From Paracoccus beibuensis (GTDB taxonomy: Bacteria; Pseudomonadota; Alphaproteobacteria; Rhodobacterales; Rhodobacteraceae): a stretch of 64,000 nt of DNA. The notes under the pieces were generated by a model. It did no database searches. It worked only from the letters and a program-made list of their open reading frames with translations, and was not told the origin of the DNA. Position 1 is the first letter of the stretch. The number at the start of each line of letters is the position of its first letter. A program made the position numbers and the translations under genes. The DNA lies in NCBI RefSeq assembly GCF_026162625.1, contig NZ_JAOTBD010000016.1, positions 1 through 64,000 on the forward strand, written 5' to 3'. Shown one piece after another: positions 32,618-42,835 of the stretch.

Positions 32618-34899
32618 GCCAAGCCAATTTTGTCATTGGTCGTTTTGATTGGGCCAAGAACCGGGGCGGCGGGGCAGGGCGTGACACCTTTCGCGTACGG
32701 ACGGGGCGGACCGGCCGCGCAACGGGGAACGTCCGAGGGCTTCCCCAGGTCATGTTCAAGGTCGTTCCCAACGGTGGATGCAAGGGATCGATGGGTCTGG
32801 CTGCGCAGCTTGGCTATGTGCTTGGCAAGGCCGAACATATCATCGACCCCAACAAGGAATATGACCGACTGGAACACCTGCCGGAGCATTTTACCGACGC
32901 GATTGCAGAGGAATGGGCGGAAGGATGGGATCGCAGAGTTAAGGCCGGGCACTCGATGCACATGGTTGCCAGCTTTCCGCGCGGCACCGACCCCGAGAAG
33001 GTGGCCGAAATCATGCGCTCCACCTGCTATGACGTCTTCGATCAGGGCCGTAGCCGGTTCAACTACATTGCGGCGCTGCACACCGATACCGGCATTCCTC
33101 ATGTCCATATCGTCGTGGACCGCAAGAACGCCGAAGGCGAATGGTTTTACTTCGCTCGCAATGGCGAGTTCACCTACGACCGGGTGAAGGATACCATTGT
33201 CACCCATGCCGCCGCCCACGGCATCGAAATGGTCAACAGCAGCAAGCTTTCGCGGGGCATCACCGACGACAACGAGCAGGGCAAGAACCGTGCGCCTGCC
33301 GTCCGCGGCCTTGCCGGGGCGCTGATCGACCACGGCACAGCGCATTATCAGAACAATCCGAAAGAGCGGATCAGCTACTTTGTGACGGTAGAGTCCCCGC
33401 AGGGCATCAAGACCCTTTGGGGGAAGGAGCTTGGCCCGGTCATAGGTGAAAGCGGAGCCGAAAAAGGCGATGCCATTCGCATCACCCATGAGGGCAAAGA
33501 GGCCGTTCAGGTCAAGACTCGGGACGGCCGCACCATCGAGACACACAGGAACCAATGGGCTGTTGAGCTTCCCGAACGGGGGATTGCAACCAGCAGCCGT
33601 GAAGAACCCGCGCCATCCTCCCATGAACAGCACAGCATGGAGTGGAAGCGCGAACAGGTCTTGGCCCATGCGGCTGAGTATCGCTCGCTTTCTGCCGCTT
33701 TTGCGGACGGCTTTTCCGCGCTGTCGCGCGGCTTCGCCGCCGCTGCCGATTTGCTGGAACGCGGGCTGTCATTGACCCCAGAGACTTTTGAGAAAGTAAG
33801 GAGGAACGCCATGCCGGAAGCCCGTTACTTGAACGAGGCCAGCCGCGATGACCTGCTATTGCAAGGCATCCAGGACGAAGTTGCGCGTCTGCGGTCTGAA
33901 GGCTACAGCAAAGCCTATATCTCAGAGCGCAGCATGGAGATTGAGGATGACGTTCGGAGCAGCCTCGGGATGCCGCGTGAGGACGAACTGGCGGCAGATA
34001 CAGCCAAGGCCCTTACAGTCATTGAGGAAGCCCGCGACAAACTGGCAGAAGTGCGTGATACCATTCCACAGCTTGCCCCTGCCGACCGCCCCGAGGTCGA
34101 GGCGCAGTATTTTGCAGCCGTTCGCGATGTGGAGCGCCTGACCACTGGTCTTGATCGCGCCGAATACACCGACCCTGCGCAAGGAACGATTTACGCGGAC
34201 GGCCACCGCGAAGCGATTGCCGCAATGGATCGCAGCCAGCTTTCGGCGGCACTTGAAGGAACTGGTATTGATGCGGCGGAAGTCGCGGCGCGCGTCAACA
34301 TTGAGGCCCGTTCCGCCGCCTTGGAAGCCCATTGGGTTGCCGTTGATGCACAGAACCTCGCAGCAGCACGGGGCTATGACATGGCGACGGAAGATGGATC
34401 GCGGCAGGCATACGAGGATCTGGCCGCGACCTACCGGGCTGTTTCAGAGCGTAGCGTTTCGGCCGAGCGTGCTGTCCCCGATCTGGCCGACAACCGCGAC
34501 CTGGTTTCGAGCATCGAGGAACGCCAAGCACTGATCGCAGAGGCACGTGACCTTGCTGGCCGGGATAATTTGACCCCCGAGCAGCAAGAGCGCCTGACCG
34601 AGATTGTGGAGCAGGTTGCAGGCAAGGATGCCGTGCATGAGCTGCGCGCGGGTAATAGCGATGCTTTGTCAGACATTGTGCCGGACAAGGCCGAACGTCT
34701 GGACATGGCCGAAAAGTATCTTGAGGCAGAGCAAAGCCGTGGCCTGGACCGGTCCGATGCCATCAGCGCCGTGCAGTTGGACCGCGACATGATGGAGATC
34801 GACCGCAAGGCCGAGCATCAAGACACGCTTGAGCGGGAGACCGCACGCGAAGCGGAAGCGCGGCGCGAGCGTGGCCGCGATGACGGACACGAGCTTTAA
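32614..34899 (+). CDS. virD2: VirD2-like conjugative relaxase (MOB P/Q type)
   Basis: 761 residues. The N-terminal 270 residues are the relaxase domain: a probable catalytic Tyr68 in AAQLGYVLGK, the HSMHMVASFPRGTD segment, and the metal triad in HTDTGIPHVHIVV (near 155-168). The rest is a long charged helical region ending in a highly basic tail suited as a secretion signal. VirD2 enzymes nick oriT, stay bound to the 5' end and pilot DNA through the T4SS. Downstream virD4 follows after 12 nt. Confidence 0.88.
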   Translation: MSQANFVIGRFDWAKNRGGGAGRDTFRVRTGRTGRATGNVRGLPQVMFKVVPNGGCKGSMGLAAQLGYVLGKAEHIIDPNKEYDRLEHLPEHFTDAIAEEWAEGWDRRVKAGHSMHMVASFPRGTDPEKVAEIMRSTCYDVFDQGRSRFNYIAALHTDTGIPHVHIVVDRKNAEGEWFYFARNGEFTYDRVKDTIVTHAAAHGIEMVNSSKLSRGITDDNEQGKNRAPAVRGLAGALIDHGTAHYQNNPKERISYFVTVESPQGIKTLWGKELGPVIGESGAEKGDAIRITHEGKEAVQVKTRDGRTIETHRNQWAVELPERGIATSSREEPAPSSHEQHSMEWKREQVLAHAAEYRSLSAAFADGFSALSRGFAAAADLLERGLSLTPETFEKVRRNAMPEARYLNEASRDDLLLQGIQDEVARLRSEGYSKAYISERSMEIEDDVRSSLGMPREDELAADTAKALTVIEEARDKLAEVRDTIPQLAPADRPEVEAQYFAAVRDVERLTTGLDRAEYTDPAQGTIYADGHREAIAAMDRSQLSAALEGTGIDAAEVAARVNIEARSAALEAHWVAVDAQNLAAARGYDMATEDGSRQAYEDLAATYRAVSERSVSAERAVPDLADNRDLVSSIEERQALIAEARDLAGRDNLTPEQQERLTEIVEQVAGKDAVHELRAGNSDALSDIVPDKAERLDMAEKYLEAEQSRGLDRSDAISAVQLDRDMMEIDRKAEHQDTLERETAREAEARRERGRDDGHEL

Positions 34900-34911
34900 G
34901 GAGGGCAGGGG

Positions 34912-37146
34912 ATGGCGACCGAAAAACTGACAATTCGAATGCGATTGGCTGGCGGTGTCTCGCTGATTTCCGCCACTGCGGCCGCTATCGGATATGTTGT
35001 GGCGACCGGGGTTGTTCAATTCTGGTTCGGTCACGCAGAACCTGACTTCCTTTGGCTTGTTCGCAACTACGCTGCGCTTCAGGAGCAGCAGCCGCAGCGA
35101 TGGGTTATCGTCAACACCATCATCGCCGGATTCTTCTGCGCTGGCTTGCTTGCCTCTAGTCGCGTTGTCCAGGAGCAGTTAACGCGCTTTGGCACGACCC
35201 ACTGGATGACCGCTCGCGAGATGAGGCGGAAAAACTTCTTCGGTGATGCCCGGACAGGGTTCGTCCTCGCCAAGACGACAGGGCCGAAAAAGAAGGGCAA
35301 CTACATCGTGTCGGGCAAATTTCCGCATTGCCTGCTGGTGGCGCCGACAGGACGAGGCAAGGGCGTGGGTTTCGTCATCCCGAACCTTCTATCCTACAAG
35401 GGCAGCGCAGTGGTCCTCGATGTGAAGGGCGAAAACTACGAGGCCACCGCACGGTTTCGGCAGAAGATGGGCCAGACAGTCTATCGGTTCAGCCCGCGCG
35501 ATTTCGATGAACCGTCTTTCCGCTACAATCCATTGGCGCGGATCACGACCTACTCCAATCCTGCGAAGCGCATGGCCGAGCTGGAAAAGATCGCGACCCT
35601 GTTCTTGCAGGCCGACGACAGTTCAGCCGCAAGCTTCCTGCCTAACAGCCGCCAGATTTTCGTCGCCTGCGGTATTCTTGCCTATGAGCAAGGGGACCTG
35701 ACTTTGGGGCGCATTCACAAGCTTGCGTTTGGAGGCGGGGACTACAATGCCAAGTTCAAAGCTTATGCAAAGACTGTCAAGGACCGGAGCGCCAAGGTCA
35801 TTTTTGAGCAGATGGGGGGTACGACCGAAAAAACTCTGTCGGCCTACATCTCGGTGCTGTCGTCGGCAGGTATGGAGGCATGGGCAAACCCGCATACCTG
35901 CGCGGTTACAGACGCCAGCGATTTCGATTTTTCCACGTTCCGCAAGAAGCCGCAGACTGTCTATCTCACAACTCCGTTCAACGATATTCCGACTATAGCG
36001 CCGCTGATCCGGCTGTTCTTCGCTGACCTGATTGCAGCCCTGCAGGATCACGAGCCGCGCAAGGACGAGCCCTTTCCTGTGCTGATCCTGATGGACGAGT
36101 TTCAGCGCATTGGGCGAATGCCCATCGTGGCCGAGAGCATTTCCCTTCTGCGCAGCTACGGTGGCAACCTTGCTCTGGTTACGCAGACCATCCCCGACCT
36201 CGATGTGGTCTATGGGGAGCAGGTGCGGAAAACCTTGCAAGGCGGTGCCGGGATCAAGCTTTACCTGACCCCGAGTGAACCGGACACGATTGCCGAACTA
36301 TCCGATGCCGTTGGCATGACGACCAAGCGTGTCGTGAGTAAATCTAAGAACATCAAGGATGGCCTATTTTCCAACAACATTTCCGAGCGCACCGAGGAAC
36401 ACCCTCTGTTGACGCGCGACCAGGCACGCCGCCTGCCCGATGATGAAGTCATTATTGTTGTAGACGCCGACATGCCCATCCGGGCAAAGCGCCTGATGTA
36501 TTACGACGACACGGCTTATCAGGAACTCTACGAAAGCCAAAACTTCAACTCGCCGCTGCCGACCCCGCCGCACACGATCACCGAAGCCGACTACAAGTAT
36601 ATAGAGACAACCGACGATCTGGCCGCGCAGAAAGCTGACGCAGAGAAGGCCAAAGCCGATGCCCAGGCCCGCGCGGCCGAGAAGCGCGACGCAGAAGCCG
36701 CCGAAGCAGGGTGGGTTCAACCTGCCTCGGACAAGGACGCGCCTGCAATTAAGGATGCGGACGGCCAGCAGGCTCCTGACTTGTCGGAAGGTCAAGCCTC
36801 CGAGGCGGAACAGCCCACCCCACAGCCCGCTCCTTTGGCCGAGGCGACCGATCTTCAGAAGAAAGCCGCGCCTGCGATCGAGGATGCGGGAGTCCAACAG
36901 ACTTTCGATCTGCCGGGCGGTCAAGCCTCCGAGGCGGAACAGCCCGCACCACTAGCCAAGCCCACCGATCTTCAGAAGAAAGCCGCTCGCTTGCGCCGCC
37001 GTGGCAAGGAGCGTCAGAACGCCCTGCCATTGCCCGAGGTCAGCGGATCACCAGTGCAGGTTTCCTTTGAGGACGCGGCAGCGGCACACCTGCGGATAGA
37101 CAGCATGACTTCAAAGATTGCAGAGGCCAAGGCGCGCGCTGTTTGA
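34912..37146 (+). CDS. virD4: VirD4/TraG type IV coupling protein
   Basis: 744 residues: two N-terminal membrane helices, Walker A (APTGRGKGVGFV, near residue 148), conserved KGENYE, Walker B (LILMDEFQ) and a catalytic-core TQTIPDLDVVYG. Coupling proteins bring the relaxase-DNA complex to the VirB channel as hexameric ATPases. The C-terminal 170 residues are low-complexity Ala/Glu/Pro-rich, with a segment repeated twice (DLQKKAA and GQASEAEQP), absent from short family members. It is the last gene of the virD operon, followed by a terminator. Confidence 0.92.
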   Translation: MATEKLTIRMRLAGGVSLISATAAAIGYVVATGVVQFWFGHAEPDFLWLVRNYAALQEQQPQRWVIVNTIIAGFFCAGLLASSRVVQEQLTRFGTTHWMTAREMRRKNFFGDARTGFVLAKTTGPKKKGNYIVSGKFPHCLLVAPTGRGKGVGFVIPNLLSYKGSAVVLDVKGENYEATARFRQKMGQTVYRFSPRDFDEPSFRYNPLARITTYSNPAKRMAELEKIATLFLQADDSSAASFLPNSRQIFVACGILAYEQGDLTLGRIHKLAFGGGDYNAKFKAYAKTVKDRSAKVIFEQMGGTTEKTLSAYISVLSSAGMEAWANPHTCAVTDASDFDFSTFRKKPQTVYLTTPFNDIPTIAPLIRLFFADLIAALQDHEPRKDEPFPVLILMDEFQRIGRMPIVAESISLLRSYGGNLALVTQTIPDLDVVYGEQVRKTLQGGAGIKLYLTPSEPDTIAELSDAVGMTTKRVVSKSKNIKDGLFSNNISERTEEHPLLTRDQARRLPDDEVIIVVDADMPIRAKRLMYYDDTAYQELYESQNFNSPLPTPPHTITEADYKYIETTDDLAAQKADAEKAKADAQARAAEKRDAEAAEAGWVQPASDKDAPAIKDADGQQAPDLSEGQASEAEQPTPQPAPLAEATDLQKKAAPAIEDAGVQQTFDLPGGQASEAEQPAPLAKPTDLQKKAARLRRRGKERQNALPLPEVSGSPVQVSFEDAAAAHLRIDSMTSKIAEAKARAV

Positions 37147-37164
37147 CTTGCCCAACGACAACGG

Positions 37165-37195
37165 AAAAGGCCGGTGCTCGCACCGGTCTTTTTGT
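37165..37195 (+). terminator. Rho-independent terminator after virD4
   Basis: AAAAGGCCGGTG pairs with CACCGGTCTTTTT with a 4-nt loop and one mismatch, followed by a T-run. It lies 20 nt after the virD4 stop. The 200 bp up to 37396 hold no other gene. Confidence 0.8.
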
Positions 37196-37408
37196 TGCGC
37201 GGCTACTGCAGACTTATTCTCTGTCAATGGACTGGTAAGAGGGCAAAAAGTTCAGCACCTATTAGGCCATCTCACACGAACACCGGAAATTTCGCCTACT
37301 TTGCCAGCTCTTAGGAACCCGCTAAGCAGATCAACGACATGTTCGATTTCATATGCCAGTGCATGCTCGAAGAGATATCTATGATTGCGTTAAGGGGTGG
37401 AGAGCAGT

Positions 37409-40400
37409 TTGAAGATTGAAGATTTTATTGCCCGCTGGAGCACGTCAGGCGGCAGCGAACGAGCCAATTTCCAACAGTTCGCCATTGAGCTGACGCAGCT
37501 TCTGGACGTTCCGGCCCCCAAGCCCGCCACGGCCAACGCCCAGAACGACGACTATCGTTTTGAGCGGCCCGTGACCTTCATCCACACCGGCACGAAATCC
37601 CGCGGCTTCATCGACCTCTACCGCCGAGGCTCCTTCATCATGGAGGCCAAGCAGGGCACGGGAGCGGCTACGACGGACGAGAACCAGCTTACGCTGCTTC
37701 CTGATACGCCAACCGTTCAACGGCAAGGGCATGGCGTTCGGGGGTCAAGGCGGTGGGACGACACCATGCTCCGCGCCCGCAACCAAGCTGACGGATATGC
37801 CCGCGCCGTGGCGCGCGAAGATGGCTGGCCTCCGTTCCTGCTGATCGTGGACGTGGGCCATGTGATTGAGGTCTATGCCGACTTCTCCGGCCAAGGGCAG
37901 GGTTACACGCAGTTCCCGGACGGTAACCGCTACCGTATCACGCTGGACGATTTGCGCGACGAGGCAACCCTTGCCCGTCTGCGCGCCATCTGGAACGACC
38001 CCCATAGCCTCGATCCGACGCGCGTCAGCGCCCAGGTCACACGGCAGGTGGCGGGCCATCTGGCCGAGCTGGGCAAGTCCTTTGAGACGCAAGGCCACGC
38101 GCCCGATGCCGTGGCCCGCTTCCTGATGCGCGCCCTGTTCACGATGTTTGCCGAGGACGTGCAGCTCATCCCCGAAAACGCCTTCACCAAGCTGCTCAAG
38201 GATCGGCGCGGGCATCCCGAACACGCCGCCCCCATGTTGCAAAGCTTGTGGGAGACGATGAACACGGGCGGCTTTTCCCCGGCGCTGTCATGTGATCTCA
38301 AACGCTTCAACGGCGGCCTGTTCAAGGACGCGACCGCGCTGCCCCTATCTGAAATGCAGCTTGGCCTGCTGATCCAGGCCGCGTCCCACAACTGGCGCGA
38401 GGTCGAACCCGCGATCTTCGGCACCCTGCTGGAACGCGCCCTCGACACACGCCAGCGCCACAAGCTGGGGGCGCATTACACGCCGCGCGCCTATGTCGAA
38501 CGGCTGGTGAACCCCACGGTGATTGAGCCTTTGCGCGCCGAATGGCGCGATGTGCAGGCCGCTGCCGTCACGCTGGCCGCGCAGGACAAGCTGAACGACG
38601 CCCGCCAGACCGTGCGCGCCTTCCACCAGCGCCTGTCCGAGGTGCGGGTGCTAGACCCGGCCTGCGGATCGGGAAACTTCCTCTACGTCGCGTTGGAGCT
38701 GATGAAGCGCCTTGAAGGCGAGGTCATGGCCCTGCTGCGAGAGCTGGGCGAGGATCAGGGCGCGCTGGCACTGGCAGGCCACACCGTGGACCCGCACCAG
38801 TTCCTCGGGATGGAGGTGAACCCTTGGGCCGCCGCCGTGGCCGAGTTGGTGCTGTGGATCGGCTATCTGCAATGGCATTTCCGCACCCACGGCAAGGCCA
38901 GCCCGTCCGAACCTGTCCTGCGCGACTTCCGCAACATCGAGAACCGTGACGCCGTTCTGGCCTATGACGGCACCCGCCCCCGGACGGACGCGGCGGGCGG
39001 GCCGGTGACCCGCTGGGACGGGGTGTCCACCATCCGCCATCCGGTCACGGGCGAAGCCGTGCCCGATCCGGCCGCGCGGGTGCAGGTTCTGGATTACCTC
39101 AAGCCCCGCCCGGCCAAATGGCCCGAGGCCGAGTTCATCGTGGGCAACCCGCCCTTTATCGGCAACAAGCGGATGCGCGAGGCCCTGGGCGACGGCTATG
39201 CCGAGGCGCTGCGCGCGGCCTATCCCAAGATGCCCGAAAGCGCCGACTTCGTGATGTTCTGGTGGGAAAAGGCGGCCTTGGCGACGCGGGCGGGCAAGAC
39301 CCGGCGCTACGGCTTCATCACGACCAATTCTCTGACAATGATATTCAATCGGCGCGTGCTGGAACCGCATTTGGCCGACCTGAAGAAACCGCTGTCGCTG
39401 GCTTTTGCCATCCCCGACCACCCGTGGGTCGATGCGGACGACGGCGCGGCGGTGCGGATTGCCATGACCGTTGCAGTCCCCGGATCGCAGCCGGGACGGC
39501 TGTTCACCATCACCGACGAACGCCGGGGCGAGCGCGAAGCCGAGGGGCGGCCCGTGACCCTATCCGGGCAGGTAGGCAAGATTCACGCCAACCTGCGGAT
39601 CGGCGCGGACGTGGCAGCGGCTAAGCAACTCGGCAGCAATCAGGGCCTTGGATTCATGGGCGTCATTCCGGTTGGTCTTGGCTTTGTCATCTCCCGCTCT
39701 GAAGTATCAGCGTGGGGGTATGACATCAGAAACTTACCACCAGTTATCCGACGCTACATGAACGGAGATAATCTGATCACCGGGCGGTATGACCGGCTGA
39801 TCATTGATTTTTTTGGTTTCTCGCGCGAACAGGCCAAGATGTCATATCCGATCCTTTTTCAGCACGTGAACGATGCCGTTCGGCCCTCACGTGAGCATGT
39901 GGCGCGTAAGGGTCATCGTGAGAAATGGTGGCTTTTCGGGGAAGCACGCCATGGAATGAGGCAGGCATTGGAGGGTCTGCCGCGTTATATCGCCACTGTT
40001 GAAACAGCAAAACATAGAACCTTTTCTTTCCTTAACTCAGGCATTCTCCCTGACCAAAAGTTACGTGTTATTGCATTAGCAGATGCATGGTGTTTAGCAG
40101 TTTTATCAAGTTCGGTGCACGGGGTTTGGGCAAGGAAATCAGGAGGAACGCTTGAAGACCGACCTGTCTACAACCATTCAGTCTGCTTCGACCCCTTCCC
40201 CTTCCCCGACGCCACCGATGTCCAGAAAACCCGCCTGCGCGCCTTGGGCGAAGAACTCGACGCGCATCGCAAGGCGCAGCAGGCGGCTCACCCCAAGCTG
40301 ACCCTGACGGCCCTCTACAACGTGCTGGAAAAGCTGAGGGCGGGTGGGCGGATCGAAGGCAAGGACAAGGAAATCTACGATCAGGGCCTTGTTGGCATCC

Positions 40401-40837
40401 TGAAGGGCATCCACGACAGCATCGACGCCGAGGTTGCCGCTGCCTATGGCTGGGCCGACGATCCCGATGACGAAACGATCCTGATGCGGCTGGTCGATCT
40501 GAACCGCGCCCGCTTTGCCGAGGAAGCGGCAGGCCATGTCCGCTGGCTTCGCCCCGACTACCAGAACCCTGCCGGACATGCCGCCGTCGCCAAGGGCAAA
40601 CAGGCCGAGCTGGCCGTGGCCGTGGCCGAAACTGCTGACAAGGCGCTGTGGCCCAAGGCCCTGCCTGAACAGATCGCCGCCGTCCGCGCCGTGTTGTCGG
40701 ACATGGGAGAGGCCACGCCCGAGCAGGTCGCCCGCCAGTTCAAGCGTGGACGCGCGGCATCGGTGCAACCCCTGCTGGAAAGCCTCACCGCCCTAGGACA
40801 GGCTCGCCTGATCGAGAACGGACGTTTCGCGGCCTGA
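37409..40837 (+). CDS. Type IIG-like restriction-modification protein (MmeI/class I SAM methyltransferase type)
   Basis: About 1142 residues. An N-terminal nuclease-like region has D and ExK in GFIDLYRRGSF and IMEAKQG (PD-(D/E)XK spacing). A helical connector leads to the adenine methyltransferase core: DPACGSGNFLYVA (motif I, near residue 413) and VGNPPFIG (motif IV, near 580). A C-terminal target-recognition part completes the single-chain design. Such enzymes methylate and cut DNA in one polypeptide. I chose the TTG at 37409, which follows a GGTGGAG ribosome site; GTG at 37397 is an alternative. It is carried between virD4 and the virB operon. Confidence 0.82.
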   Translation: MKIEDFIARWSTSGGSERANFQQFAIELTQLLDVPAPKPATANAQNDDYRFERPVTFIHTGTKSRGFIDLYRRGSFIMEAKQGTGAATTDENQLTLLPDTPTVQRQGHGVRGSRRWDDTMLRARNQADGYARAVAREDGWPPFLLIVDVGHVIEVYADFSGQGQGYTQFPDGNRYRITLDDLRDEATLARLRAIWNDPHSLDPTRVSAQVTRQVAGHLAELGKSFETQGHAPDAVARFLMRALFTMFAEDVQLIPENAFTKLLKDRRGHPEHAAPMLQSLWETMNTGGFSPALSCDLKRFNGGLFKDATALPLSEMQLGLLIQAASHNWREVEPAIFGTLLERALDTRQRHKLGAHYTPRAYVERLVNPTVIEPLRAEWRDVQAAAVTLAAQDKLNDARQTVRAFHQRLSEVRVLDPACGSGNFLYVALELMKRLEGEVMALLRELGEDQGALALAGHTVDPHQFLGMEVNPWAAAVAELVLWIGYLQWHFRTHGKASPSEPVLRDFRNIENRDAVLAYDGTRPRTDAAGGPVTRWDGVSTIRHPVTGEAVPDPAARVQVLDYLKPRPAKWPEAEFIVGNPPFIGNKRMREALGDGYAEALRAAYPKMPESADFVMFWWEKAALATRAGKTRRYGFITTNSLTMIFNRRVLEPHLADLKKPLSLAFAIPDHPWVDADDGAAVRIAMTVAVPGSQPGRLFTITDERRGEREAEGRPVTLSGQVGKIHANLRIGADVAAAKQLGSNQGLGFMGVIPVGLGFVISRSEVSAWGYDIRNLPPVIRRYMNGDNLITGRYDRLIIDFFGFSREQAKMSYPILFQHVNDAVRPSREHVARKGHREKWWLFGEARHGMRQALEGLPRYIATVETAKHRTFSFLNSGILPDQKLRVIALADAWCLAVLSSSVHGVWARKSGGTLEDRPVYNHSVCFDPFPFPDATDVQKTRLRALGEELDAHRKAQQAAHPKLTLTALYNVLEKLRAGGRIEGKDKEIYDQGLVGILKGIHDSIDAEVAAAYGWADDPDDETILMRLVDLNRARFAEEAAGHVRWLRPDYQNPAGHAAVAKGKQAELAVAVAETADKALWPKALPEQIAAVRAVLSDMGEATPEQVARQFKRGRAASVQPLLESLTALGQARLIENGRFAA

Positions 40838-40867
40838 CGCTTATCCTAAAAGCAAGTGAGACTTCTG

Positions 40868-41695
40868 ATGGTACAACTGCCTGATAGAATACCGACGGCG
40901 ATTATTGGTCTCCTGAGTCAGATACTTCCTGATCGCTATACTCAGGCAAGTATCGACTCCTTGTTCCTGACGGCTGGAGCGCCCGAACCTATACCGGATG
41001 GTAGCAAGGCCACAAAGGTGCAGGCGTGGCTTCGCCAGACAAACGCAAAGTCTCCGGAGCCGCTCAAAGTTTTGGGTCTGATTCTTGATGACTTCATGGA
41101 GATGCAGGTTGAGAACAAAATGTTCTGGATGGATAGTACTGACTATGCGGCCAAACTGGAGGCCGAGAAGGGTCGGGTACGAGAGGCGCTCGCTCGCGAC
41201 GCTTTGACCTATCTTCGTGGTGGCACCATCGCGAAGGGCGGTGCAGTTCCAACATTGTCGCTAGATGAAAGTGTAAAAAAACACGGCCTGACTTCCGTAG
41301 ATATAGAGATTAGGCGCGCGTTCACGATGATTGAGCAAGATCCTCACGCGGCTGCTCAGTATGCAGGAAATGTCCTTGAGGCAACATTGAAGGCATATCT
41401 CGATCATAAGCATGTCGCATATAAAAGCGGCGATGCTCTTGCCGACCTATGGAGGCTTGCTGCAGCTAAGATAGGGCTTCGCGCAGCAGATTGGGACAAC
41501 AAGGACCTGAAGAAAATTGCCTCAGGGCTACACAGCATCGTGGACGGGATTGCCCATCTACGGAACACTAAGAGCAGCGCACACGGTCGTTCAGAGGAAC
41601 AACGTCAGAGTATTAACATCAAACCTCGCCATGCACGGTTAGCTATTCATTCAGCCCACACAGTTGCCGCCTACATTCTTGAGCTAATAGAGTGA
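40868..41695 (+). CDS. Abortive-infection C-terminal (Abi_C) family protein
   Basis: 275 residues. The N-terminal half is helical without a known family. The C-terminal part carries the Abi_C pattern: YAGNVLEATLKAYLD, then LKKIASGLHSIVDG and IAHLRNTKSSAHGRSEE, ending in a helix (AIHSAHTVAAYILELI). Members occur in phage-defence loci, though the biochemistry is not settled. It starts 30 bp after the restriction-modification gene, so the two may be a defence pair. Confidence 0.75.
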   Translation: MVQLPDRIPTAIIGLLSQILPDRYTQASIDSLFLTAGAPEPIPDGSKATKVQAWLRQTNAKSPEPLKVLGLILDDFMEMQVENKMFWMDSTDYAAKLEAEKGRVREALARDALTYLRGGTIAKGGAVPTLSLDESVKKHGLTSVDIEIRRAFTMIEQDPHAAAQYAGNVLEATLKAYLDHKHVAYKSGDALADLWRLAAAKIGLRAADWDNKDLKKIASGLHSIVDGIAHLRNTKSSAHGRSEEQRQSINIKPRHARLAIHSAHTVAAYILELIE

Positions 41696-41866
41696 TTAGA
41701 CCAGCTGCAGAGGCAAATGTGTGGACCGGAAAACAGCCTTTTGGGCAATTCTTGGAAGCGACTGACTTCTTAATTGTCCTATCCCGGATGATCACATTGA
41801 CCCTCGTCGGACCGGGTTCTTCATGGCAAGATCGGTCCTGCGCGAGGTTCGAGACGGGAGGCGAGC

Positions 41867-42835
41867 ATGCTGATCTCTCTTCACAAGCAGGCGACGACGA
41901 CGCCGAAGATCCGGGCTGCGATCCAGGCGAGCATAGAACCCGCCTGGAAGGTGGCGGAGCGCTACGGCATCTCCGAGCAGACAGTCTGGAAGTGGCGGAG
42001 CCGGGACAGCGTCGACGACCGCAGCCACACCCCTCATCGGTTGCAGACCACGCTGACGCCGGCGCAGGAGGCGGTGGCGGTGTCCCTGCGCAAGACCCTG
42101 CTGCTGCCGCTCGACGACCTCCTGTCGGTGGTGCGCGAGTTCCTGAACCCGCACGTCTCGCGCTCCGGGCTCGACCGCTGCTTGCGTCGGCATGGGGCGG
42201 GTAACCTGCGCGCACTCAGGCCCGTCGTGCCGCGGCCTGCGCACAAGCCGTTCAAGGCCTACGAGCCGGGCTACCTCCATGTCGACGTGAAATACCTGCC
42301 GCAGATGGCAGACGAGGACCGCCGCCGGTATCTGTTCGTCGCCATCGACCGTGCCACGCGGTGGGTCTTCGTGCGCATCTATCCGGCGAAGACGGCGGCC
42401 AACGCGCGCCGCTTCCTGCGCGACCTGGAGCGCGCTGCGCCGATGAAGGTCACGCGGGTGCTGACGGACAACGGCAAAGAGTTCACCGACAGGCTCTTCG
42501 GCTTGCGAAAGCGTGCTGCCACGGGCAACCACGACTTCGACCGCCTCTGTGCCGACCTTGGCATCGAGCATCGCCTGGCTCCGCCGATGCACCCGCAAAC
42601 CAATGGCATGGTTGAGCGCTTCAACGGCCGGATTGAGGACGTCCTGCAAAGCTACCACTTCAACAGCGGCGAAGATCTGGAGCAGACAATCTTGCGATAT
42701 GTCCGCCTCTACAACGGTCAGCTCCCGCAATCAGTGCTGAAGGGTCAAACGCCCATCGACGCGCTCAAGGATTGGCAGAAACAAAGGCCGGAGCTCTGTA
42801 AGCGGTCGCTGGCACCCACTGTCGGCTTAGCTTGA
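41867..42835 (+). CDS. IS481-family transposase, C-terminus replaced by the IS66 insertion
   Basis: 322 residues. An N-terminal helix-turn-helix (PAWKVAERYGISEQTVWKWRSR) and the DDE integrase core: HVDVKYLP, LTDNGKEF and GMVERFNGRIED. The natural C-terminus, PELFKKRPYNHVG, is found beyond the IS66 element at 45262-45310. The last residues read here (CKRSLAPTVGLA) belong to the IS66 end, so activity may be reduced. Confidence 0.88.
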   Translation: MLISLHKQATTTPKIRAAIQASIEPAWKVAERYGISEQTVWKWRSRDSVDDRSHTPHRLQTTLTPAQEAVAVSLRKTLLLPLDDLLSVVREFLNPHVSRSGLDRCLRRHGAGNLRALRPVVPRPAHKPFKAYEPGYLHVDVKYLPQMADEDRRRYLFVAIDRATRWVFVRIYPAKTAANARRFLRDLERAAPMKVTRVLTDNGKEFTDRLFGLRKRAATGNHDFDRLCADLGIEHRLAPPMHPQTNGMVERFNGRIEDVLQSYHFNSGEDLEQTILRYVRLYNGQLPQSVLKGQTPIDALKDWQKQRPELCKRSLAPTVGLA

